Assembly: GCA_946811185.2 (NCBI GenBank)
Contig: OX328113.1
Location: 17,940,521 to 18,004,520 of the forward strand
Length of the DNA stretch: 64,000 nt
Source of the DNA: Hippopus hippopus
Lineage: Eukaryota; Mollusca; Bivalvia; Cardiida; Cardiidae
Reading direction: 5' to 3'
The translations under genes were made by a program, and so were the position numbers. Under the pieces are notes generated by a model. The model saw only the letters and a program-made list of their open reading frames with translations, did not search any database and was not told where the DNA came from. Position 1 is the first letter of the stretch. Each line of letters begins with the position of its first letter. This document shows positions 48,401 through 60,400 of this stretch, piece by piece.

Positions 48401-51400
48401 TCTACCAGTAACATCTGCAGATACTGGGGAAGCTCCAATAGCCTTACCATTGACTGGGAGTGAAGATCAAGGTCAGCAACAACCTTACAGTTTCCATGGT
48501 AGCAGCCATTCTGAAACAGGAAACTCTGACATGGCTTCAGAAGCACAAAGTTCCGAGTCAGGTGGTGAGAGTGGCTCTGTTGATACAGTGCCTCTGGAGG
48601 CTCAGGAAGGACAACCAGTAGCTTTGCCACAGACCCAGGGGGCTCCTTGGATGAATGTTCAAGCTCCTGCTAGACAACAGCCAATAGCACTGCCTCAACG
48701 ACAAGGTAAATAATAATCTTGTGCATTCAGCAGTTTGTAAAAGACAATCATACCCAGATTAAAACTTGAATACAGTTTATATACATTCATATCATATTTG
48801 AAAACAATTTTTTATTATAATTTGGATTTTTAACGGAGAAGAATATTCAGCCATAATTATTTTTGCTTTCCTTCTTGTTAAATTTACGGCAACCATAATT
48901 TTATGTAAATGCTGACAATATATCTATCTTCTTTGGTTTTCAGAGAATAAATCATACTTAGACCAATTAAAATACAACAGTTTCTCTAAGACATAATAAA
49001 ATGTATAGGAAAAATTATACAATTAAAATGAGATTTAAATTAACTTTAACAATTGCATGGTTCATTCAAGCTACATATATGATATTATTTTCCTTAGTTA
49101 ACACTGAAGTTGTCTGTTTAGCTTACATATAAAGTATCAAAACAGTATGGATGGAAATAAATATACTGCAACCCAAATTTACCAAAAAGATAATTCTTAG
49201 ACATATTGATATGCAAACAATTCCAGACAACAGATCAAATGTGGCTAAAATTATAGGATTTATCCTTTAAAAAAATAACAATCACTTTTTGAAAAGGAGA
49301 AAATGCTGCTTACAGGCATTTTCCAATTTTCAAACAATGTTTTCAAAGCCTTCTTCAACAGGGTTGCAAAAACACATGAACAACAAACATTTGGAGAATG
49401 GTTGATAAATTTACATGAACACTGATGACAAGAACAAAACATTCAAAATTAATGACCAGTTTTGTCATGCTAATTCATATTTACTTTTGACTAATGTTCA
49501 GGAAATCCAAAGAGAAATGCAAAACCTAACCAACAGCGCCCACCCCCAAACTGGAATAAAAATCAGAATCAGGGACCACCTCGTCAGCCAGGGGGTGGTG
49601 GAGGTATGCCCTTGGGTGGAGGGATGCCTATGGGTGGAGGCATGCCTATGGGTGGACCAATGCCCCCTGGGGGAAACCAGATGGACAGAATGGCCCAGAT
49701 GAACATGATGAGAGCCCAGTCAGAAGTAATGCAGGACCACGCTGAGACTCAACAAGACATGTACAGAAATTTCTACAACCCTTACGCAAGGTATTACTAT
49801 CTGATTTTTAATATCAAATTGTTACTTAGACCATGGTTCCAATAAATTAACCAATCAGCACTGAATGCTTGGTCAGTATATATTGTATATACAACACTTT
49901 GTCATTCCACATGGTCTATGTCGGATAGACAAAAGCTCGTGGAATTGTCTATCTGATAAACACTCACTAACGCTTGTGTCTATAACAGAAAGACAACCTC
50001 TCTCCTTGTCTATCCTACACATAGAACTATAGTTTAAATCTTTACTAAGCGTCAAAACTTCAGACTGGACCAAACTGAAAGCATTTGCAGACAACAAAGT
50101 GATTGTTGCTAAATTGGTGATTTCTGTCTTTGATAGGGTAGAAAACAAAGTTATTTCATGAGGTATTGATTTAACCCTTTAGCACACAATCTCTACTTTT
50201 AACGACCCTAAAGGAGAAGGCTTTTGAAAACATTGTGGAAAAATGAGAAAATGCTGGTAACCAATTGCTGGTAATCCTATCAAAGAACTTTATTCATATG
50301 TGCAACTTTCAAATTTGTTGTATGCTGGAGCTTTAAATTTGGAAGAGTCTAGAATTTGTCGCTAACTAAAGAGTAAACATGGAGATTTTTACATGTAAAA
50401 ATTCGAAATTAAAATGTAAGATAGATGGATTAAACATCTGAGAATTGAAAGATGAACACAATAATATGTTTTTCTCCTAGGTTTGACCCAAGATTTAAAC
50501 CGCCATATTTACAAGGTGATGGCAGGAACTTTCCGGGTGATCACAACTATCACAGAGGACCCTATGGGCAATATCCCTACCCTCCATATAGACATGGTGA
50601 CTTCGGAGATTTTGAAGGTTTCCCTGGATACAACCTTGATATTCATACAGGTAATATGGCTAAAGTGTTGGAAAAGCCGATTACAATTTTGTAGATTTGA
50701 GGCCTGAAAAAGAACCAACATCTTGTCCGTATTTACCAACCATTCTTCATTTTATTATAAGTTTGATTCTAGAAAGTAACACAACTACTGATTGGCTAGA
50801 CCATTTGGTTAAGCCAATCAAAAAATGGTTTAGCCAATCAGAAATGGTTTAGCTAATTAAAAGTGATGTGTTACTTTCAAATTAAGAAAACTCCTGAGAA
50901 TAAGACTTAAGAATGTTCTTAAGAATTGTTGATCAATACAGACCCTGGTCAACATAAATATTGATACTGTAACTAACTAAACATTCTTGAGATGACAGTG
51001 CGACCTGTAGTATAGCTCATTACCTACTGAAACAAACTGGCAGCTGAAAACTTTGTATGCATCCTTGTCAAATAGGGAACCAATGTAATAAACATATCAT
51101 ACATGAATATAATGTGAAAACATGTTGCAATAGGATAAACTGCTCGCAAATATAAAACATCTAACAGACAGACTTCATATATGCTGTAGTCTGAATGTAG
51201 ATATAAAGTATGAACAAAAGTAAATACAGTTGATATTCTAAGTATAAAGGGTTACATATTGTTTCACAAAACAAATTTGTCTCTTGCAGGTTTCCCTCCA
51301 TGCACCAATATGTCTGACCCATTGTGTAAACAGAGGATGATGGCTCAAAGAGAAATACAAATAGAGACCCCTTATGGAGAAATGGATATGGAGCCTGGAG

Positions 51401-54400
51401 AGATGGACCTTGAGGGAGCTGCAGCATCCCAGCTACTGCAGAAATTAGGGATGGGAGGTCCAAATATGAACCCTCACATGCAAGAAATCAATCTCAACCA
51501 GAATGTACTCAAGGCCCTAAAACAGAGATTCGGTGTCAACACCACAGCTGGAATTAGACGGATGTCGTCCAACCCAGAGTTTCAGGCCTTCATGTATCGA
51601 GTGTTGACCCACTCGGCCCCACTGGCTCCTGGTGAATACAATGCAAACCTTACACAAGCTGAGGTGGACTGGATCCTCAATGACCTTGCAGCAAGCACAG
51701 CAAATCACAGACTAACAACTGGTAATCTCGATCATGCCAAACTTAACACTCACAACTCTACATCTACATCTGGACAGAAAAACACTGTCCTAACTATTAA
51801 TGGAGGCCCAAACCAGAACAACCCATGGGCACAATTTAATCCTGGTATGGCTGCTTTCCCAGGGTTTGCATCTGCACAAGTACAAGATCCTTCTCAAGCT
51901 GGGTCTCAGCCAGGTATTGTTCAAGCTTTGGTACAAGGAATGCTTGGTGGTGAAGGTGGGGAACCAACTGAAGGTACAGGGGGTGGGGAGAAAGGAGAGG
52001 CTGAAGAAAAGAAGACCAATGGGACACAACCAGAATCTGGAGAGCCCTCTACAGGACAAGGAGAAAAGACACAAAACAATGCAACACAAGCTGTTGGAAA
52101 AGGAAGTGCAGGATCTACAGCAGGTTTGACTGGTTCGAACACAAACCAAGCACCAGCCATTTCTGAACAAAGAGTAAATTCTGGCTTACAGTCCCAAAAC
52201 ACTAACACAAATCCTGCAAACACTCAAACTGGATCCAATCCACAGAGCCTGCCAACAAATACACAACCATCAGGAAAAGAAGCTGATATAATAGGAAAAG
52301 AAGGCAAGTTTGGCATTTCAAAAGATCAGAGAACAAGGAACCAGCAAGGCCAGTCAGATCCAAGCTTATCACGGGCTGGTGGAACCAATCCAGAGGCTAG
52401 TGTAACTAACCCAGCAATAAACAGAGACAATATACCTATAGGTATCAAAGAAGCAGGACTTGATACTGTAGCCATTACCAACACCACTATTGAGCAACCT
52501 GTAGAGGCCCTACCTGCTGGCTATGCCTCCTCCACAGCTTTTGCTATTGCAGCCATAACAATGATCATTCTGGCAATCATTGTGGGACCCATTCTTTGTT
52601 ATCTCTGTAAGCTAAAGGAGAAAAGAGATGAAAGACTTCGAAAAGAGAAAGCCTTAAAGAATAGAGAGGTATCCGAAAACAGCATCATGGAATCGATGGT
52701 GTTACATGATTTTGGACAAGAGGCATCCAATACTGTTGCTAATGATGGGGCCTCACCTTATGTAGACCGCTACACAGCACTTGATACAGATATTGCTGAA
52801 ATTGAGCGTTACAAGAAAACTGGATACCTTCCCTAAAGTGTCTGAAGACAGACTGGTTGCATAATGAAAATACAGTAACTTATATCTACTGGTACAACCT
52901 ATTTGTAAACTATATCAATGTTTTACTTGAAAAATCAAATTTTAAGCCTTTATCACAGAATCCCAAGTTTTAACTACCCTGATGATTGTTTTTGGAAAAG
53001 GCTGTGGGAAAAGGAGAAAATGCTGGTAACCAGCATTTTCTCCTTTTACCACCATCCTTTCTACCCTTTCAAAGACAAAACGTACATTAAATTTTTCCTC
53101 TGCAAATGCTTTTGAACTGGACAACTTTAAAATTTTTTCATTTGGTTAACCCTCTACCACACAATCACGACTTTTAATGACCCTGAAAAAGAAGCCTTTT
53201 GAAATGATTGTGGGAAAAGGAAAAAATGCTTGTAACCAGCATTTTCAATTTCTGAGTCATATTAATTTTTTCATCTGCAAATGCTTTCAATTTGGACTTG
53301 TCTGAAATTTCCTCATTTGGTAAACGGTTAAGGCTTAAAGTTGCAAAATCATGTCAAACCATACTATATTATTGCTTGTACTTAACATGCTTTTCCTGCT
53401 GCAGACAAAAGACAATATGCCTCTCACAGAAGACCAATATAGAAAGAATTGAGGCAGATTTAAGAATGTCACAATGTTTTCACATGTATGTAAGGCTAAG
53501 TAATTAAATCATGCAGATTATTTGTGTTTTATAAGCTTGTTTCAAAAGTCTGCTGCTGCCTCTGTTTCAGGATGAAATAGGCTCACTTTGACTAAATATT
53601 TTGCCTTTTCTGACACTATGTATAATGTGTAATAAAATAAAGTAGATCAACTTGTGAGATTTTGTATTACACAGTACAAATGTAAGATCCCTAAACTCTT
53701 CACCACACAATCCAAACTTTAACCCTTTACCACACAATCCCGACTTTTAACGACCCTGAGATAGAAGCCTTTTGAAAACATTGTGGAAAAAGAAGAAAAT
53801 GCTGGTAACCAGCATTTTCTTCTTTTAATACAATGTTTTCTGCCCTTCCCAAAACAAATTTCAATTTTTCAGTCGTTTTCATTTTGTCGTCTGCAAATAC
53901 TTTCAATTTGGACAAGTCTATAATTTAGTCGTTTGGTAAAGAGTTAAACAACCCTGAGGAAGAAGGAAGAAAAGATTGCGGGAAAAGGAGAAAACGTTGG
54001 TTACCAGCATTCTCTCCTTTTCTCAAAATGTTTTCTACTCTTTCAAAAAAAAGTCTTATCATTTGAGCCACATTCTAGCCCCTTTTCACACAGCATAGCT
54101 CAATTACGGTATATGTTGTATATGCTGACTTCTTAATGTTAATTTGAAACTTTCTGCAGACCTTATCTCTCTACCTAAAGATAAAATGTTAGGCTAGTGT
54201 AAACTGTAAGCATTTGCAGATGACAAATTGAATATGGCTCAAAAGATGGAACTTGTTCTTGTACACAAAGAAAAACATTGTTGGAGAAGGAGAAAATGCT
54301 GGTTATCAGCATTTTCTTCTTCTCCAACAATGTTTTTAAAAACTTTTCTCTTTAGGGTTGTTAAAACAAGGGATTGTTTGGTAAAGGGCTCAAAAAATGA

Positions 54401-57400
54401 AATTTGTTCTTGTGAGGGAAAGAAAACATTGTTGGTAAAGGAGAAAATGCTGGCTACCAGCATTTTCTCCTTCTCCAACATTGTTTTTAAAAACTCTTCT
54501 CCTCAGGGTGGTTAAAACATGGGATTGTTTGGTAACGGGTTAATCAGTTTACACATAATATGACCTTCTGTTATCTCTACCATAGAAAATGTCCACTATT
54601 GTCCACCATTGTATTGGGAGACATGGATACAAAAGGGGTTTTCATCTTTGCATTAGATAGATCTCACTAACATAGTGCAGAGCTCCATACCTCAGTTGGT
54701 AATGAAAAGGGCTTGGAATCCATAGGAAGTGAGTTTGAATCCTACTTTGTCAAAAGTCTTTTCCAGGTTCGATGATAGCCATTGCGGTTGCAACAAGATT
54801 CATTCCTCTCATGCTGTCAAACACTGCCTTGACACTGTTTACGTGGGAATGAAGCCAGTGGCTTGACAACGCGTGCCATGTGAAATATGGTCAACCCTTT
54901 TCAAATTGATAAATTTTAGCTTCTTCTTGATTGAAAACACTTGCAGAAAACAACTTTGAAAGTGATACAAAATTACAAATGAGCTGAACTTCTCTAATAA
55001 CACAGAAAATTCTGTGGGAGGAAAAAATGCTGGTTACCAGGATTTTCCTCTTTTCCCTCAATGTTTTCAAAAACCTTTTTCCTCAAGGTTGTTTAAACTT
55101 GGGATTGTGCGGTAAAGGGTTTAAAGACACTCAAGAAAAGCATGAAAAGATGTACCAGCCTCCAGGGTATGAATGCAATAATGATGAACACCAAACACAT
55201 TGTTTACAACTATCTTGGCCCTTTTCCACAACTGTTTTTTCTTCCAACCACCAAAAATGAGTCCTATCATTTGAATCGAATTCATTTTGTAAGCTACACA
55301 TGCTTTCAGAACAGGTTAGAAATGTGCAGAAAAAAAGGTTCAGAAACGTGCAGTCTGATCTTTGATCTCCGATGTACAATTTGCTGAGATATTCTAAAGG
55401 AGAGCAACCTCGAAATTGCAATTATTTTTGTCTTATTCTAAAGACTGAAATTGTCTTTTAGGTTCTTTACCAAACAATCTCATGCTTTAATGACCCTGAG
55501 GGAGAAGGCTTTTGAAAACATTGTGGGAAAAGAAGAAAATGCTGGTAACCAGCATTTTCTCCTTTTCCTACAAAGTTTTCTACCCTTTTTCAGACAACTT
55601 TTCCCTTTTGAACCATATTTGATTTGTAGTCTGCAAATACTTTCAATATGGACATGTACAAAAATTTGCCCTGTTGTGTAGAGTTAATGTAAAGCAGAAG
55701 GATTGATTGATTGTATGATGTTTGATGCCATTTTCAACATTAAGTCAGTTATATCCCGGTGGCCAGTGCACCTATCCATGCTTTGCTGGGGTTTCCTTTT
55801 ACCAGTACTCGGCACAACATTATTTCCAAGCCACTGGCTGCTTTATCACATAACAATTGAAACAATTATCAGTAGTGAGACAGGATCTGTAGCAATAACT
55901 GTCATCAATCCTTGGAAAGAAATTGGCCGAGCCAGGGATCAAACCACCAACCAGCAACCCCCTGCTCTCAGGTCCTGTGCTCTAGGGACTGAGCTACCCA
56001 GGCTTGGCATAAAGCAAAAGGAGTTACTACAAAACACAAACTATCAGAAAAGTCATTAAGCCTAGCACTCCCCTTGTCCATTCAACTCTTTATCAAACAA
56101 CAAAATTTTAGAATGGTCAAAATTGAAAGCATTTACAGACGACAAGTTAAGTGTGGCTAAAATGATGAGGTTTGTCTATGAAAGGGTAGAAAACATTTTG
56201 GGAAATAAGAAAATGCAGGTTACCAACATTTTCTTCTATTCTCAAAATGTTTTCAAAAGCCTCCTTCCTTTTGTGTCGTTAAAACATGGGATTGTGTGGT
56301 AAATGGTTTAATCTCATTTCAACAAATGCTATGGCACAGTTACACAACAAAACATCCATTCTTAAGTGATTTTCTTTCAAGGCATTCTTCTGTATCCTAA
56401 CATGTTTAATTAACTCTTTGCCAGACGACAAAATTCCAGACATTGCCATAAGGAAACCATTTGTAGAATGACAAACAAAATGTGGCTCAAATGATAACGA
56501 ATCTTTTTGTAAGAGTAGAATAAGAAACATATATATATTGAAAAAGGAGAAAATGCTGCTTACTAACATTTTCTCCTTTCCCCATTATAAATGAGCCTTG
56601 CTCTGGCAAGAGGGGGTTTAATGCATCTCCACATTGCATTGTACCAAGCAAGTCATTATATAATTATGGATCCATAAAATCGATGGATCCATAAAATCTA
56701 TTATGTTTAACAACTGACTAAATAATGAGGTAGACTGAACCAAAGTCAGACTGTGCTAACTGTGCAGGCTAACCTGGGTTTGACGCTATAAGCAGATGCA
56801 ATCAACCCTCTTTTTGCAGACCATGGCTCAATTTAAAGATCCTTCTCCCTCAGGGTTATTCGACATGGATTCATTTTGTGAAGGGTTTAACTCTTTACCA
56901 CACAATCCCAAGTTTTAATTTCAATTTGGACCAGTCTAAAATTTTGTCATTTGGTAAAGAGTTAAGGCAGAAAAAGTTTTAATTTTTGGACAATTCATGT
57001 CAGTGATAAGGGTTTGCATTAACCAAAATTTCTCTAAAGTTAATATAGGTTTCTTTCTAATGGTATACAATGAATACATCAAACTTGGCTGACCCTGTTT
57101 CACATTGAAACTGAATTTTATGTGTATTTCTTATTATAAATGGCTTTATTCAGGTTTGTTCTTCATCCATATTATTCAAAAGAAAGTATCATGATTAGTC
57201 TGAGGCCCTTATAAAGACATTAAGTTCTTTTTCTTTAAATATGTTTCTTGTCTTGTGAGTAAAGCTACAATATCAGGTCAGGTGCTGTATGTAAAGGGTA
57301 AGCAGACATAAATCTGTTGGCATTTTAAACTCTGCAGTCAGGTTAAAAGTATTAATTTTGCCTTAAATTGAAACGTGTCATGTTGGACAATAACAAGAAA

Positions 57401-60400
57401 GAAAACTTTCTATCAGTGAAAAGAATACCAAACTTGGATAAATGTGCAACACGCTGCATTTTCTTTGAACTTGTTTACAACATTGGGGAATTAGGTTAAA
57501 GAATGAGAAATGCATGAGTGTATAAAAAACCTTGCATCACGTAAAAATTCCAAAAACATTTGGATGACATGTGCTGTGGAGCCATGTGACAGATACAGTA
57601 CAGTGCATTATCCAGAGGGTCGATCTGAAAGAAGTTTTGTTGACCTTCAAGGAATAACATGTAAAAGAACAACCAACCAATAGTTTATTTTTTGGAGTGA
57701 GTTTAAGCATGATGGATCTGTGAGAAATTAGTTTAATTTGTCCTTGGATTAATTAATTAAAGCCAGTTACATTTATAGTATCTAACAGCTGACAAAAGCA
57801 GCAATGTGGTCAGTCAGTATTATGTCCATATTTTGTGTATATTTGTTTTATTTGATGGGAGAACTGAGTACTGCACCACAGGTATGTCCTGCAAACTGTT
57901 CTAACTGTAAATTTGACAATGGACACTTATTGATAGCGGCCACCTGTGTAAATGTCCAACTTCAAAGTCTTCCATATAGCATCACTGACCTAACTTTGAA
58001 AGATGTGACTAATCCCTTTGTGATCCCTATTGGAGAATTTAAATCGTTTTACCTCAGTGGTAAAACAGGTCTACATATTTTAAGACTAAACAATTGTGGC
58101 ATTAAGGCACTCAGAGGACCATGTTTTCAAAGCCACCCTAATCTGACAACTCTTGATCTGCAGCATAATTTGATAGATAACCTAACAGAGGAGAATTTCC
58201 AAGGTTTGTTGAATCTATATTACTTGGATTTATCACAAAATAAGCTTCAAAATTTGACTGATTTTGTGTTTCGACAGTTACCAGTGCTTCAAGAACTCAA
58301 GATTTTAATGAATGAGCTCACTAACATTGGTGAAAATAGCCTTAAAGGTCTTAACAACATTGAGAAAATTGATCTTCAGTCTAACGTGATCAGTTCCATA
58401 CATCAAGATGCCTTCAAAGGTTTAACATCTCTGATTGAGGTAAATTTAAAAAGAAACAAACTAACAAGACTTGAAGGAGGGACATTTTCTAACCTAGACA
58501 GACTCAGAGCAGTTAATCTAAGAAGTAATGAATTGGTATACATTGACTCTGACTCAGTTGTGGGAGCCCTGGCACTGACTAGTCTAAATCTGGCACAAAA
58601 TCATCTTCGCACTTTGACCTCCCATTTCTTACAGAAATCTTCAAACCTAAATCTGGAAATAAACCTGTCAAGAAACAATTTGACAATTTTGAGTAATGGA
58701 GATTTAACACATGTCTATCTCAAGACTTTATATCTGGTGGGAAACCAAATCTCCATGGTGGTGCCAGGAGCTTTAAAAGACAGCTTCATACAGAAACTTG
58801 ACCTACAACAAAACAAACTTCACCATTTTCCTGAAAGCATCAAAAACTTCATTAACAAATCTACTGTAATCCTATTGGCTAACAACCCTTGGACATGTGA
58901 CTGTGACATCTACTGGATGGCTTCAATTCTAACCAATCAGACACAAGAACCACTCTGTGCTGAGCCAATCAACTACAAAGGTTGGACTGTTTCCAATTTT
59001 TCCGAGAATATTTCCAAGGGGTGCTATTTTGGATCGTTACCTGTTCCAACAAAATTTCTACCACAACCTCCAAAGCAAGGTATTGTCACCCCTGCTTTGG
59101 AAATAAAGACATCTACAGGACCTTACAATACAGACAAGGCTAATTCAAGTTCAGAAAGCGAACCAATTTCAACAGAGACTGCCAATCACGCAGCCTTTAT
59201 AGCTGGAGGAGTTACAGCATTTGTGTTATTAATTGTTCTAATAACTGTCCTAATATATGTGTATACAAAACATGCTCATTCCAAGGTTCACAGTGACAAT
59301 ATGGGATATTGTGAGAGAGATGACTTTAATGGGAAAAGCATATTTAACCCTTTACCACACAATCCCGAGTTTTAACCATCTTCGACAGGAGAGACTTCTG
59401 AAAACATTATGGGAAAAGGAGAAAATGCTGGTAACCAGCATTTTCTCCTTTCCCACAATGTTTCTGAACCCTTTCAAAGACAGTTTCCATCATTTTAGCC
59501 AATTTTAATTTGTCGTCTGCAAATGCTTTGAATTTAGTAAAGTCTAAATTTTTTCATCTGGTAAAGAGCTAAACCATCAAATACCTTGAACAAAACAAGT
59601 AACTCTATTATAAACAATGACTTAGAAGTTACAGGTGATAAATCAAATGTCAGTCAAATGATGTGATTTGTCTCTGAATGGAAAGAAAACATTGTGGGCA
59701 ATAGAGAAAATTCCAACAAATTCTTGTCCAGTAAAGCGTGTTAGAAAACATCATATGAAATGGACAGAATGCTGGTTACTAGCATTTTCTCCTTTTTCCA
59801 CAATGTTTTCTAAAGTCCTTTTCCTTAGGGCTGTTTAAAGCCAAAAACATATAGTAATATGTTTATCCAAAACTGACCAGGCTAATTTTTACACTTTCTG
59901 AAAACTAGCACAAACGGCCTAAAACAGATTTACTCAGTGGAATCTAAAATAACTCTTCCTTATTGAATTGAAAACACTGTGGGCAAAGGAGCAATTGCTT
60001 GTATCAAGCAGCAATTGCTCTTTTCCAAAAGTGTTTTCACATATCATTTTGAAAGAAGCCCTTTTCTTTTCCTTCTAATATTTCAAGTTTGTTGTTAACT
60101 GTGAAATTATGATTGTGTCTTTTATGGTAACCCTTTATTACACAATCCCAAGTTTTAACCACTGTGAGAAATAGGACTTTTATAAACAGTGTGGGGAAAG
60201 GATAAAATGCCAGCACCTATTCCAGGAGAAACGCTATCATTTTAAAAACATTTGAATTGTTTCTTTACATTTCTTCAACTTTTGCCGTTTAACCCTTTAC
60301 CACACAAAGAAATTTTAGACACATCCAAATTGAGAACGTTTACATATAACAAGTTAATTGTGGCTCAGGCTCAAATGGTAAAGTTTTTCTGTGAAAGCGT

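Noticed and set aside
48160..48630. 156-codon minus-strand ORF opposite the membrane-protein exon 1
   Set aside because: It mirrors the low-complexity Ser/Asp-rich coding strand. The plus-strand frame has splice junctions in phase with three further exons.
51790..52223. Several ORFs overlapping exon 4 of the membrane-protein gene
   Set aside because: Shadows of the biased coding sequence; none has start context, domains or splice support.
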